Source: Merluccius polli (Eukaryota; Chordata; Actinopteri; Gadiformes; Merlucciidae). Taken from it: a DNA stretch of 64,000 nucleotides. The DNA is taken from the NCBI GenBank assembly GCA_030340625.1, contig JAOPHQ010001150.1, forward strand, positions 22,501 through 86,500. The letters are read 5' to 3'. Positions 34,101 to 43,080 of this stretch are shown here, one piece after another (the stretch's first letter is position 1; every line of letters starts with the position of its first letter). Below the pieces are notes generated by a model. It saw nothing but the letters and a program-made list of their open reading frames with translations. It made no database searches and was not told the origin of the DNA. The position numbers and the translations under genes were made by a program.

Positions 34101-35793
34101 TAACCCATGTTTTCTCTGCATCAGAATCAAGTTTATTCGCCAAGTAGGTTTGCACAAAACAAAACACATACAGGAATTTAACTTGGTGCAACAAGTACAC
34201 CGAGGCGCTGTCTGCGGCGCCACGTTTGAGAAAAAAATACAGCACAACATGAGGAGAGTGGAGGAGAAAAAAGCAACCCCCAGACTATGCCCCAATGGGG
34301 AGTACAGTGTGGGAACAGAAAAAACACCTCAGCAACAAAAGCACATACACTTTACAACATGAAACACATGACTTGCAAACAGGGGAGGGGAGTGGGGGGT
34401 GGAAGTAATCCAGCCCAGGCAAGCAGCCATCCGACCTGACCTGCAGCCATTGTCGGCGCTGGTCACAGACCCGCTTGTCAGACTGGGGGACCAAAGCGGC
34501 GAAGGCGTGGGATGGGGGTAGTGGGAGGGTGATTGCATATCAGTATATGTAGTCCGTGAATGTGTAGGCCTATAGAGTCACCTCGCCTGGCACCACCGTC
34601 TCGACACCGTGCCGACAGCTCTGCCCAGTCCTTCGATCATGGCAGGCAGCATTGAGTAGCCTTGGACAGCTACCACCAGTTTCTTAATATCCCGATGGCT
34701 GCTCTGGGCGACAGCCACCGATCCCTGAATTTGTCGAAATACCAGGGCAAAGCCTGATCCGATCAGCGAAACCCCTGTAACGATAGCTCCAAATATGTAG
34801 ACATCTTCGATGTCCTCCACGGAGAGGGCCGTCAGGCACATGATCCTCCACTTCTCCCACAAGTCCATCCCGTAGCCGGCCGCCACCGTTCCGGAAGGGC
34901 AGGATGGGTCCCCCGACCTGGGTCTTCTCGTTGAGAAGATGGTGTCAATTGCGTTGAGATACCAGTTGATCAATTCCATAATTATGAGAATGGATAGTTT
35001 CATGCTAAACATAATGTTTCTCATAATTCCAATTTCTCATGGGCATGCAAACATTTAGACTAACCCAAGCTTTCCACCATGTTGACAAGATGTTCAAAGT
35101 GTTCTCAGCATCAAAATTTGGGGAGAGTGGGGGAGAGATTCAACAATAATATCAGGATTTGTATTCTAAGGACAACCTTAAGTCTAACTCCTGATATTTC
35201 CTCTAGGCAAAATGAACCACACAATCCCAATCAGAGGATTGATTATGCATGAAGATATGCAAAAGAAAAAACAAAAGAAAAACAAAAGTAACCCCACATT
35301 GTTTTGCTGCTCCCCAGGCTCCTCAGCCCCAGGCCCCAATGCAGCGGGGGATGTCAAGCTCAGCACGTGGCGTTCTGTCCAACTTTGCCCAGGCCTCCCA
35401 GCTGTCAGTGGCCACAAGTCTGATGGGCATGAACAGTGCAAAGCGATGCACCAGCGGAGGTGGCAACGGTGGCCCTGGAAGCAGCAGCAGCAGCAGCAAT
35501 AGGCTCCAGCACGACAGTCGCCGCCAGATCTACAATATCCCTGGTTAGCTGACAAGAAATCTGTCATGATTATTCCTTATTGTTTCAAAGGTCACAGTCT
35601 TTTGATGATAATGATGAAGGATCTTTAACCAAATCTGTGTATTTCTTTTGTCTTAGGGTTAAATATTGCCTATCTGAACCCAGCAGCCGTTGGAAGCCAC
35701 AAGAGTCCCAGCTTAGCAGACCGGCAAAGGGAGTACCTTTTGGACATGATCCCACCTCGCTCCATTTCACAGTCCATCTCCGGACAGAAATAA
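10273..35793 (+). CDS. gatad2b: GATA zinc finger domain-containing 2B (p66-beta), 10 coding exons
   Basis: Nuclear subunit of the NuRD (Mi-2/HDAC/MBD) repressor complex. It bridges MBD2/3 with the CHD4 remodeller and contacts histone tails. Joined exons: 10273-10682, 19165-19294, 19969-20100, 21433-21558, 28116-28286, 28778-29153, 30089-30291, 30369-30479, 35318-35543, 35657-35793; they give 673 codons plus TAA. All introns are GT-AG and every phase joins. Residues about 185-224 (ERQQMIKLLREELRLEEARL...) are the CR1 coiled coil that pairs with MBD2/3. Residues 463-487 are the CR2 GATA-type finger, C-x2-C-x17-C-x2-C. The protein ends DRQREYLLDMIPPRS...GQK. The N-terminus MERMSEEALRLNLLKR and the tail match p66-beta, not p66-alpha. 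A Gly/Ser-rich stretch of about 37 residues before GLNIAYLN, and Ala/Gly runs in exon 6, make it longer than the mammalian protein (about 590 residues). Confidence 0.97.
11097..11884. mobile_element. hAT-type non-autonomous transposon in intron 1
   Basis: Ends tagggatgtccgatatt and its complement; a perfect 8-bp duplication gttattaa flanks it (11089-11096 and 11885-11892), the hAT hallmark. The interior holds a tandem duplication of about 95 bp (11490 and 11607, each beginning ccgcacttccaga) joined by a poly-T run. No transposase. Confidence 0.93.
12148..12312 (+). repeat. 5'-truncated 5S-type SINE fragment
   Basis: From tactggctgccgtgcatcac to the (ATT)n tail it matches the 3' half of the SINE at 679-1258, with a slightly different tail. 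Confidence 0.85.
13107..13443. mobile_element. Nested MITE
   Basis: The ends are tgccggtgtcatgccaaaaa and, inverted, a copy with one change; the inverted repeats run about 40 bp. No ORF. Confidence 0.8.
13457..13989 (+). mobile_element. Insertion with RecQ-helicase-like ORF start
   Basis: A direct repeat tgtgacaagt lies on both sides (13447-13456 and 13990-13999), consistent with a 9-10-bp target duplication. Inside, an ATG at 13624 opens MASADVIEMRAAIEQVLAEL and continues through SLKDEQKAALEAFL to a TGA, after which the same frame reads GKDAFALLPT before similarity ends. From memory, this resembles the start of repeat-borne RecQ-type helicase ORFs in fish genomes, where GKD.FALLPTGFGKS is the Walker A region. 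If so, this is a deletion derivative of a helicase-bearing transposon. The helicase link is inference. Confidence 0.55.
15130..15522 (-). mobile_element. hAT MITE, family 'gatgggc', copy A
   Basis: 393 bp with perfect 8-bp duplication gtaaatac (15122-15129, 15523-15530) and ends tagagatgggc / gcccatcacta. It is reversed relative to copies B (16938) and C (19563). It contains two long poly-G runs (about 15282-15303 and 15339-15358). Confidence 0.93.
15763..16749. mobile_element. TIR element, no transposase
   Basis: Ends agccgtgttttccatc at 15763 and the complement agatggaaacacggct at 16749. Internal motifs (aaaagtttttacgc, gagatggaaa) recur in the Harbinger-type fragment at 44440-44530. No clean target duplication. 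Confidence 0.65.
17153..17591. mobile_element. Foldback element with telomere-like core
   Basis: Two arms of about 200 bp are inverted copies: cgttctcatcccaact at 17153 against agttgggatgagaacg at 17591, and onward through gacgcaaaaggtaccctccc. Between them is a short TTAGGG-type run. Confidence 0.85.
17365..17396 (+). repeat. Short (TTAGGG)n-like tract
   Basis: Five units agggtta, one altered to atggtta, in the loop of the foldback element. Vertebrate telomere unit, but interstitial. Confidence 0.85.
18486..18606. mobile_element. Small MITE, uninterrupted copy
   Basis: Ends ttgatagctggttta and taaaccagctatcaa. Paralogue of the element split at 12587-15000; useful as its empty site. Confidence 0.75.
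18797..18846. repeat. Perfect 23-bp inverted repeat, 4-bp loop
   Basis: Left arm 18797-18819 and right arm 18824-18846 are exact complements (arms begin tcacttccttatcaatgatc); loop atgc. Within intron 1 of gatad2b. Confidence 0.95.
19165..19294 (+). CDS. gatad2b: gatad2b coding exon 2
   Basis: Preceded by a T-rich tract and ag at 19163-19164; donor gtagcc at 19295. It encodes the conserved SPDVIVLSDNEATSPR motif, then EERLHHANREIFR. The intron before it (8.5 kb) is packed with transposons. Confidence 0.95.
19563..19881 (+). mobile_element. hAT MITE, family 'gatgggc', copy C
   Basis: 319 bp in intron 2, ends tagtgatgggcc / gcccatctcta, flanked by atatatat on both sides within a TA/TG microsatellite. 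Confidence 0.88.
19969..20100 (+). CDS. gatad2b: gatad2b coding exon 3 (CR1 coiled coil)
   Basis: Acceptor tcctctag, donor gtcagt at 20101; 44 codons in phase 0. It encodes the coiled coil that binds the MBD2/3 partner: LREELRLEEARLVLLKKLR followed by QSQMQKENVVQK. Leu and charged positions follow a heptad pattern. Confidence 0.95.
21433..21558 (+). CDS. gatad2b: gatad2b coding exon 4
   Basis: 42 codons, VPVVQNATSLQPTPIHSS through GLNTTEPQNLRNVQ, matching the region after VVQK in p66-beta. Donor gtgtgt at 21559. Confidence 0.93.
21711..21835. repeat. 60-bp tandem duplication of a palindrome
   Basis: The 50 bases at 21721-21770 recur exactly at 21781-21830. Each unit folds on itself (cggacattttccacatgttt against its complement, 12-base loop), and the whole block is a larger palindrome, since it begins tcaattcggac and ends gtccgaattga. 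In intron 4. Confidence 0.95.
21916..23119. mobile_element. hAT-type transposon without transposase, intron 4
   Basis: Ends tagggctgggcgatta / taatcgcccagcccta, perfect 8-bp duplication gttcagtc (21908-21915, 23120-23127). Subterminal inverted repeats (cccaagctgtcgtgcgataa near 22166 against its diverged complement near 22960) include tgacgtca. No coding frame resembling a transposase. Confidence 0.93.
24082..24294. mobile_element. Nested MITE
   Basis: Ends tagcctggctccgcc and ggcggaaccaggcta (one mismatch when inverted), with the inner gtactt/aagtac also matched. 213 bp, no ORF. Confidence 0.75.
24582..24689 (+). pseudogene. hAT transposase N-terminus (BED zinc finger remnant)
   Basis: 35 codons from MAENYNWQHFGFETDERGTP to a TAG. 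The W..FGF start and the following ATCK fit a BED-type DNA-binding finger as in ZBED/hAT transposases. Those need C-x2-C and H-x3-5-H/C; here the second Cys position reads Phe (CKQF) and the frame stops before the His pair, so the finger is dead. It agrees with the hAT-type flanks of the surrounding element. Confidence 0.6.
25478..26442 (-). pseudogene. piggyBac transposase remnant
   Basis: Minus-strand pieces in family order. The frame from 26442 ends in a segment like the domain start (SAMDLFRLYFYG). A middle part near 25830-25900 reads LFNSRKELAVDERG, resembling the conserved VDE region. The frame at 25765-25478 reads LAESSNGYTINFNVYIGK, then KYHLHMDNFYTSPKLFLGL, which matches the second Asp block (D-N-F-Y/F-T/S-S). 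The pieces are separated by stops and frameshifts, and the C-terminal part is missing. No TTAA-flanked ends were assigned. It lies in intron 4 of gatad2b, antisense to it. Confidence 0.8.
26450..27445. other. Intron 4 sequence, nothing recognised
   Basis: AT-rich intron with no exon or transposon ends that I can define. A pair of 'ttttcggt' motifs near 26630-26660 hints at a decayed repeat. Confidence 0.4.
27454..27996. mobile_element. hAT-type MITE (cagcggttcccaaact family)
   Basis: 543 bp with perfect 8-bp duplication gagtagac (27446-27453, 27997-28004). Ends cagcggttcccaaact and, inverted and diverged, gctgggaatccctg. This is the end type of many vertebrate hAT/Charlie-like repeats. No transposase. 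Confidence 0.92.
28116..28286 (+). CDS. gatad2b: gatad2b coding exon 5
   Basis: 57 codons between ttcattcatag and gtatga. It encodes GHTVIRSAVNASLPQMVMSQ and then RVLAPNPTQLQGQR, both typical of p66-beta. The intron before it is 6.6 kb and carries three DNA transposons and a piggyBac remnant. Confidence 0.95.
28778..29153 (+). CDS. gatad2b: gatad2b coding exon 6
   Basis: 125 codons plus one base. The first half is low-complexity (Ala/Gly/Ser). The second half is the highly conserved [20 protein letters not shown] and [20 protein letters not shown] segment leading to the zinc finger. Donor gtgagc at 29154. Confidence 0.95.
30089..30291 (+). CDS. gatad2b: gatad2b coding exon 7 (GATA finger, CR2)
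   Basis: Encodes the C4 GATA-type zinc finger (CAQC ... CEQC, 17 residues between pairs) and the basic extension [20 protein letters not shown]. All four Cys are present. The following intron is only 77 bp and contains a (GT)n run. Confidence 0.97.
30369..30479 (+). CDS. gatad2b: gatad2b coding exon 8
   Basis: 37 codons, EIEQRLQQQAALSPSTAPSG through MIRHHALRQ, continuous with the p66-beta EQEIEQRLQQQ segment. Acceptor acag, donor gtatgt. Confidence 0.95.
33196..33560. mobile_element. TTAA-flanked MITE in intron 8
   Basis: TTAA on both sides, then agggtaagtaaaccccc and its exact complement. TTAA targets are used by piggyBac and Kolobok transposases. 357 bp between the TTAA sites; no ORF. Confidence 0.9.
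34110..35030 (-). mobile_element. Retroposon-like repeat with a single ORF
   Basis: Read on the minus strand, a 148-codon ORF is followed by a 3' region ending ttggcgaataaacttgattctgatgc-like sequence: AATAAA plus a ttctga tail, a common 3' end of fish retroposons. No reverse transcriptase is visible. The 5' edge is approximate. Confidence 0.6.
34578..35024 (-). CDS. Unknown repeat-borne ORF, predicted membrane protein
   Basis: 148 residues if started at the first Met; a later Met (MELINWYLNAIDTIFSTRRP) is also plausible. I do not recognise the family. Visible features: a possible signal-like start (MKLSILIIMELINWY), two cysteines in the first half, one strong hydrophobic segment near residues 78-98 (FGAIVTGVSLIGSGFALVF) and a C-terminal part with AVAQSSHRDIKKLVVAVQ that could form an amphipathic helix, ending in basic residues. 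It lies antisense in intron 8 of gatad2b in a retroposon-like context, so it is more likely repeat-encoded than a host gene. The frame is open without defects. Confidence 0.5.
   Translation of the reverse strand: MRNIMFSMKLSILIIMELINWYLNAIDTIFSTRRPRSGDPSCPSGTVAAGYGMDLWEKWRIMCLTALSVEDIEDVYIFGAIVTGVSLIGSGFALVFRQIQGSVAVAQSSHRDIKKLVVAVQGYSMLPAMIEGLGRAVGTVSRRWCQAR
35318..35543 (+). CDS. gatad2b: gatad2b coding exon 9
   Basis: APQPQAPMQRGMSSSARGVL and SNFAQASQLSV match p66-beta. The exon then carries a Gly/Ser-rich stretch (a serine run from (AGC)n at 35479-35500) that has no counterpart in the mammalian protein as I know it. Donor GT at 35544. Confidence 0.92.
35657..35793 (+). CDS. gatad2b: gatad2b last coding exon
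   Basis: Acceptor tgtcttag. Encodes GLNIAYLNPAAVGSHKSPSL, then ADRQREYLLDMIPPRSISQ and SISGQK, followed by TAA at 35791-35793. The C-terminus is nearly identical to mammalian p66-beta. Confidence 0.96.
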
Positions 35794-37328
35794 TCCTCCT
35801 ACCCCACCCACTAACTCCTTTCAACCCCCCCTGACACAGCACTCCTCCCTCAATCAACATGTTCCTACCCATAGCATGCAGTGCCTGTCCATGTGCCTAC
35901 CTTAAACTAACCCCAGAGAACAGCAATCAGCAAGACAAATACACCAAACTTGTCAGTCCACCCAAAATGTCTTACTTCATAATTGTTTGACAAGGTTGTT
36001 AAATTCTAAACCTGTGTGTTATATGCTGTTTTTCTATAGTTATCACATGTTTTTTTTCTTTTTCTATCAGTTATTTTGCTTTTCAGCCCTGCTCGCGAGA
36101 GGGACTCTTATGGATGGCATTGATGGTGGCTTGGCTAATCGGTCAGTTTGCCGCTCTCTGTTCACCACTTTGATCACATGGGTGCTCAGATAGGGAGGCA
36201 TCCAAGCAGTTGTTATTGGGGACTAGAAGGGTTGGTAGTGTATTTATGAGAGCTCCTGACCAAGGCGTGCAAAGCATTTCTCAGTGTAAGTTGAACAGGA
36301 ATTTTGAAATTCATTCTGAAATCTGTTGAGCTCGAAATTAAAAGTTATTGTTGCAGAATAATGGATACAATATGATTTAAAATATGAAACAGATCTTTTT
36401 TACTCCACAACCTAATAACTTAAGGATGAATTATTTGGTGCATGTCAATATTTAGTTGAACAACACAAATGAGCTAATGTTAGCCATATCATCTACACAC
36501 AATAGGTTGTTAAATAGATAGTTTTTGCATTTGTGTGAGTACATGAGCCTGAACAAGTCAGTTTGCAAGTTAAGACTGGAGGGATGAATGTTTATGCATT
36601 CTGCCTTCTGAAAATAGAGGGCAGGCAAAGGGACACCACACAGGTGGCTAACCTTCACACCACCTTGAAATGTATTAGCCATTTGATGAGCCACAGACTC
36701 AAGGTGCAGAGTGCAGCCAATAATTAAATGCATTTACAGTTTTGTTGTATCCCTAATCTAATTGTAGCATCTAATTGTTGTAGCATTAACAAACGCAGAA
36801 TAATCCAAACCATGGCAGATGTCAATATGTCAATTTGATTTGTTGCTAATATAGGAGATACTTTTCAATACCTTTTTTCTTTGTATGTACAGCTGTAGAG
36901 AGTGTATGGCTTTTGTAGCCGTCATTATACCTTCAATTGTTTTGTTCACTTCCATGCATGATGGGAATCCTTGAGACTCAAATTGTTAGTAAACCACTTA
37001 TGAAAATGTGGGTGATCTCCACTACAATCCTACATTCTATTGGCCAATAGGATGGGATTTAGTGAATTGTTTGCTAACAATTTTACTCTCATAGTTTTTT
37101 TCACATATTTCCAACATTAATGGCACTAGCAGCATCTTGAAGTTATGCTACGGCTATTAAAACCATACATTTCACAAAGCTATACACAGCTATTAAAAAC
37201 ATATATTTTACAAAGCTATACATGTCTTTTAAAACCATACATTTCACAAAGCTATACACATCAAACATTTCTTTGAAGACACAGGGAATCACCAATATTA
37301 TGTTTACCGTGTTGTTCACAATGGCGGT

Positions 37329-37378
37329 CTTGAATAAACTGGAGACATCATCGCGGTGATGTTTCCAGTTTATTCAAG
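37329..37378. repeat. Imperfect hairpin, 24-bp arms
   Basis: cttgaataaactggagacat and the matching right arm fold with two mismatches and a 2-3-base loop. In the probable 3' UTR. Confidence 0.85.
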
Positions 37379-37874
37379 TCCCTGCCTATGGTCCCTGGTC
37401 TGTGCATTGCACTTATTAACTGCAATAAGTGATTGTGCTGGTTGCACATTATTTATGTGATACATCGATAAGCTTGTAAAATAATACAATTGGTATAAAA
37501 TAATTCAACATTTTAATGCAGCAAAGATGGGAATATGCATATTTTCCTGCAGAGATTGAAGAGAAGGCTTTGCCTCTAGCCTCTATTGTTCACACCCCAT
37601 GAGTATGGACAACCCATAAAAGTTCCTGGGCAATCAGGTTCAGCCATGTGTACGTATTAGTTCAACCATACGCTTGCTATACTTACAGTCACCATCACGG
37701 AATAGTCATGGTGAATAGGCATTCATATATCAACAATAGGCCATTGAAATGTGTATACAATATAACATTGTTACTATTTTATTTAGCAGTAACATTTTTG
37801 ACCATTTTCAATCTATATCCACCTATTGTAGTGCAAATGTAATGAACGGTATAATTTAATTGCTACTAAAATAA

Positions 37875-38432
37875 TTGGTAACACTTTACAATAAGGGTAC
37901 ATTAATTAACATTAGTTAATGCAGTAATTAACGTTAAGCTTTTACTAATATATAATTAACAGTTAACTAATGTGTCTAGTAATCATTTACTAATGCTGTT
38001 CATGTTAACTCAGGTATTCACTTATACATCATTTAGTTTTGAAAGATGTGAGTTGAACATTTAGTTTTCAAAATAACATGCAAGTAGCATGTCTGAGAAA
38101 AAAACGTTAGCCATACCATAGAACAGCGAAATTGTGAAATCACTTTTGTTCCTTTCAGAACTAAAATTGTTGCTTTTTCTCAATAAAAGAATTGCATTTT
38201 CTTTTAACATGTAGCATAAAGTCTTCATGTATTTAAATTTGGAATGAATCATATCAATAACAGATGGTTATCATGATGAACTGATTTCCAGTTGGAAATC
38301 ATACCTTAGTTAACATGAACACCATTAGTAAATGATTACTTGACACATTAGGTTACTGTTAACTAATTTAGTTAATGCTTATTACTGCTATTAACTGTTA
38401 ATTGATGTACCCTTATTGTAAAGCATTACCAA
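37875..38432. mobile_element. Foldback MITE in probable 3' UTR
   Basis: Ends ttggtaacactttacaataa and, inverted with few changes, the sequence ending ttattgtaaagcattaccaa; the inner taatg/cttaatt arms continue the symmetry. Flanks share aataat. Common fish MITE type, about 560 bp, no ORF. Confidence 0.88.
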
Positions 38433-39944
38433 ATAATTGTTGTGTGTAAGCAATAATGGCGATAAGTACAAATTACAAAGCTGTGGTCCTCAATGAATTG
38501 AATGCCATCAGTGAGTCAATATTTCACTTGAGCATTAGGTTTGGCAAGTGATATTATTTAGCACCTACTGTACGGTTATAAGCTCTTGTGAGCAGTGCGC
38601 ATCCACTGCATTGAAGGGTAGGATGTTGCATTTAGATTTATTGTTGTTTAGAGTCCTAGATAGTTAGTGTTGTATTGATTTATGTTGTTGATTTTAAATT
38701 GCGTTTAATGTCGTACAACAAGTGTTTCAATGAAGAGTTTGAGATTGCTTACCTGCCTTGCCTCCTCCCTCCCCCTCGTGTGTGGTTATTTGTTAGAACT
38801 AGTTGTATGCGTAGTGAAAGTGCTTCATCAGAATTCCAATGCTGGTATCACCACTGCTCACAATTAGCTTTTTGCTCACTCCCTTGCATTACAATGTGTT
38901 CGGAATGATTGGAAGGAATTATTCAGGCCATGGAGAAGGCTTGCACAGCTTGGAATTTTCTTATGCTTATTAGTCATCTTTTTTTATTTCTCTATCTGAA
39001 CATGTCATTATTTTTGAGTGGAAAGTTGTGGGGCTGTTTTTTTGTTTTGTTTTTGTTAAAAATCTTTTGTTTGGCACTATATTGGCATCTTATTATTTGT
39101 GGTACAGTGACAAATTCAACATACAACATACGAAACATTATTAGGTAGACATGCACAACATGCCATGATGAGAATGATTTCCATGAAGACCACGAGCAAG
39201 ACTGTTAGACTTAATCTTCTTTTGTTGTGCTTAGTAGTCATAGTACTAATTAGTAGTAGTGGTGGTAGTAGTAGTAGTAGTCATAGTGGTCTTTTTTTCA
39301 CGTGTGGTTATTTTGACGGAGACGGCACATGGATATTTTTAGAATACGCATTGTGGGATTGTCTTTTTTTCAGTTAATTTGTTTTAAAAATTGGCATCAC
39401 ATCTTACTTGTAGTAGAGTGACCAATGCAATACAAGAACTCATTTTGTGCCATAATGAGAAGAATTTGCAATAACCAAGAGCCTAGACCAGACCCAGGGC
39501 ATGCCTTCTTCAAGAAGACCATTGAATTAACGGGCCCCTGGAAATGTGCACCACAGCCACAAGAATTTATTGGAAGTTACAACAAGGAAACTATAAAAAT
39601 TGTATAATTCTAGTATTAAGAGGAAATCAAGAGGATCAGCACTCCTGTCATCTTACCCCTTGGCCCATATCTATTGACACACTAAGTAGTGCATCAAAAG
39701 TCTCCCATGTCTTTCGTTATCCAGTATGCAGATGTTTTAACTCAGTAGTTACTTGTGGTACCATGTGTTACTTTCAAACTTGACACAAACTTGAATTTAG
39801 AGGTGGTTTTGTGTCGCTTAAAAAATAGACTTTCTACCTAGGACAGTTTTCTTTTTCGGGACAAATTTTCTTCTTTTTCCTGTTGTATTAGTGTATTCTG
39901 ATTGCTATTTTTGCGTTGTAAAAATGTTTTTCTAACGTCTCATG

Positions 39945-39950
39945 AATAAA
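39945..39950 (+). terminator. gatad2b: Candidate polyadenylation signal
   Basis: AATAAA 4.15 kb after the stop codon. It fits a long 3' UTR, but a second AATAAA lies at 41725. Confidence 0.4.
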
Positions 39951-40633
39951 ATGGTGGCTTACCTGAGAGGTACAAAAGCCCCTTGAAGACGATAATCAAA
40001 TGATATCTATATTGAATATATATAGATGCCTGGCTCGAGAGAGGAAAAAAATTGATATGGATAATATCCAATGCAATAGAGACATGGATTAATCATTGTG
40101 TGATCGCACACAGTTTGCCTCACTCTGGAGGAGCACTTTTCATATTTCCTATTGAAAAGACTTATTTTAATGGAAAAGTCGTACAATTTCAAGACATTAG
40201 ATGGATTGGATACTATCTTATTGTTTGTGAGAGAGTGACGAGAGAGATTACTGTATGTTGGGTTTGTCATTTTAGTGTATACATCACTTATTAAGTCAGT
40301 TATTTTGTTATAGTATTCTTTGCCTTTCTTGGACAAAATGTTTAGCTTTCTTCAAGTCCAATGATTTACATCTTACATTTTCCACAAAGCACTTGTATTA
40401 TTTTCTTGTGGAGTCATATACACTCCTATGTTTTCAGCGGGTCAAATATTTTGAGCAGTGTTTAGTCAATTTACAGTATTATTGTGAAGTTGAGATGACC
40501 ACATGAGAGCTTCAAACTCCATTGTAGAATAAAGGAGTTAGAAATCAGACAGGGCTTTGATTTGGCAAGATCTACAACACACTCTTCTGTTTTCTGTTCC
40601 TTCTGTTTGTTTTTCTGTTCCTTATGTATTTAA

Positions 40634-40932
40634 AGCGGCTATAGACGATATCCTGAACATTAATATAGCAGCTAACATCTATTGGCTATGTAGAGGTATA
40701 GTGGAGTAATGGCGTCCTGACCAGAGAATGAAGGCACCCTCTCTCTGTGTGTTGTAATCTGAGCTTCTATTTTCTTTGTTTTGGTGTCCGGTCCGGCCGC
40801 GCATTCATGATAACGCACGCGCCATGCATGAGATGAGTTAAGACGGTAAAGAACACTCCCAATTGTTGTGGTTTGAGATGCTGGTGCTCTAGTGCGACAT
40901 CTTGTGGCTAAATATATCGTCTTTAGCCCCTT
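40634..40932. mobile_element. TTAA-flanked MITE
   Basis: TTAA at 40630-40633 and 40933-40936. The ends agcggctatagacgatat and atatcgtctttagcccctt are inverted with two changes. About 300 bp, no ORF. Confidence 0.8.
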
Positions 40933-41724
40933 TTAAATGTGTTATGCTTTACAATTAGCCAATATCCCAATTTTTGCGATATTGGCATTGGGATACATGC
41001 AGAAAGATTGGCGGTCAATTCTAAAGTATGATATGGTAAAATGTTATATGTTATGTTGTATGAACTTTTTTTGAAATATTTCTGTAGCCAAATCCAAGTA
41101 TCTTGTTTTCTTACGCCTTGTTTTGTTTCTGGCTCTAGTTACCCTTTAAAATGGGAATAAAGATCTGCAATTTTCTGGGCTTCCAAACTTCATTTAAACA
41201 GTGCTACAGATTTAATTTAATTGTTATTAGAGTCGTTAACCCCACCCCCTGGTCTGGAAAGCTGGTCTGATGGTCTAGTTCTAATTTTACCAAAATACAT
41301 TTTTAGTAGAGTATTGTTCTGTTTTTGTACGTGATGAAAAAACACATTGAAATGAGAACAAGCTGCACTCATAGCCCTATAGCCTTGAAACTACCTAGGA
41401 TTTAATTAATCAGTGCAATACGTACATTGAAGTTTACATTTTGAATAATTTGTTTTTGCGTGTTATATAAAAAATGTTTAAAAACAGTGTCTCCCACTTG
41501 CTCTCTCTCTTCCAAATGTAAAAATGTCCAGATAACTTTTTATCTAGATTTTTTTAAAGGTACATTCATAAGCTTGCCACAACCATTTTTTTTGTTAACA
41601 TCCTATGGTGAAGTAAAAAAAATCACAAACAAATGTATTGACTATAAAATGGAACAATATTTGCTATGTTTGAAGTAATGACTTGATGTATATAAGCTTT
41701 TTTCCTCCATTGTATTAAAAAAGG

Positions 41725-41730
41725 AATAAA
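41725..41730 (+). terminator. gatad2b: Alternative polyadenylation signal
   Basis: AATAAA in an AT-rich context, a second possible end of the gatad2b transcript. Confidence 0.3.
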
Positions 41731-43078
41731 CATTTAAATGGTTGTATATTGTGTAAAAACGCAAACAAAAAGCCATGAATATTGTGAAGCTTGTCATTTC
41801 GTTTTGTGATTTCCCCGTATATTATTGTGTAACAAATGTGCAAAATGTATGAGATTTTAACTCTTATTGTAGATCTCCCAGAATGTGTTTCTTTTGTATT
41901 TTTTGGGGGAGGAAAGTGGTCATTGGTTTACAAGGGAGCTATAATAGCATTTGGTTCTGGTATCGAGAGTCCCATGCACCCCATCCATCCCCAAGTTCTT
42001 TGTAGAAAGAATATGCACCATATTTCTGTAACTGGGCATGTAAAGTGAAATGCCACTCCTGCTTGGGGTTCAGGTGTGAATAGTTGTGTACCAACATTAC
42101 CTCAATAATGTCACACCAATTCTGTTTTGGAATAGAAATAAGCTGAGCTTGGTATAGACACATTCGGTATTTCTATATGATCTCAATTAATGTATAATCA
42201 TGGCAACAAATTGCTCTCCTAAAGCATTACAAGGTAATACTGAATGAAATGCATTGCTTAAATACTTGGCATTAAAAAGGGCAAGGCAATCCTCTATTTT
42301 AAATGTTGTAAACCATATAACAAAAATGATCACTTCCTAGGAGCTGGAAAATACAATATGAATAGAAATCTGTTCTGTTGTCACATTACTTGCTGTTGAA
42401 AATGCAGGGAATATTAATGTTATTGATTTAAAATTGACATCAGGAGAATGAATGACAATATTAAGTAAATTTAATCTGATATTTAATAAATCAGTTTGTA
42501 TTTTGCTCATGACATTAATCCTTACCTTTTGCACATCCTTGATATTTAAATGTCTTCAGAAAAGAAAATTAGATTAGCTGTTTAAATACTGCCAATTGAT
42601 TGAAAACAATTATGCATTGACTGAAAAAATAAGCTAATTTTGAAGGAAAACTTTGTAATATTTATCTCTTGCAAGCAATGTTTAATAAAGGTTGGAACAA
42701 TTCTGTTATGCAGTCTGACATATGTAACCGCTGATTTTTTCATATTGCACTTAACTTCCTTGTTACAAATAAAATTGATGTTTTTAAATGGAGCTGCTGC
42801 AAGCTGTAAGCCTTGTTAAGAGGAAAACATATATGGCTTGAAATGGTTTTCTTAAAATACCAAAAAAGCATTTGAAGTACTCAAGATGTACCCATATTGT
42901 TGAATATAATTCATATATACTTGGTGATGTATAACTGAAGTTATGTCAAATATCTACATTAACAGGATATAATTCTATGTCTGCATATAAGTAAAGGCTA
43001 TCACAACAATAGCCCCAGTTCGGAGGCAAATCAGTGCTCACTCCAATGATTACGATGTGGCAGGCAGAGGTTGGTCCA
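41731..43078. other. Intergenic, nothing recognised
   Basis: AT-rich, no coding frame with motifs. Two further AATAAA strings (near 42684 and 42767) lie here. Confidence 0.5.
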
Positions 43079-43080
43079 TG

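Larger units (their letters stand above)
35794..39965 (+). other. gatad2b: Probable gatad2b 3' UTR
   Basis: No further coding exon follows the stop. The stretch is AT-rich, unlike coding sequence. AATAAA signals at 39945-39950 and 41725-41730 are candidate ends; the mammalian gene also has a 3' UTR of several kilobases. It would include a hairpin (37329) and a foldback MITE (37875). Confidence 0.55.

Noticed and set aside
10273..35793. Assignment to gatad2a (p66-alpha)
   Set aside because: The N-terminus (MERMSEEALRLNLLKR), KMLALLKRKDLA and the C-terminal SISQSISGQK are p66-beta features; p66-alpha differs there.
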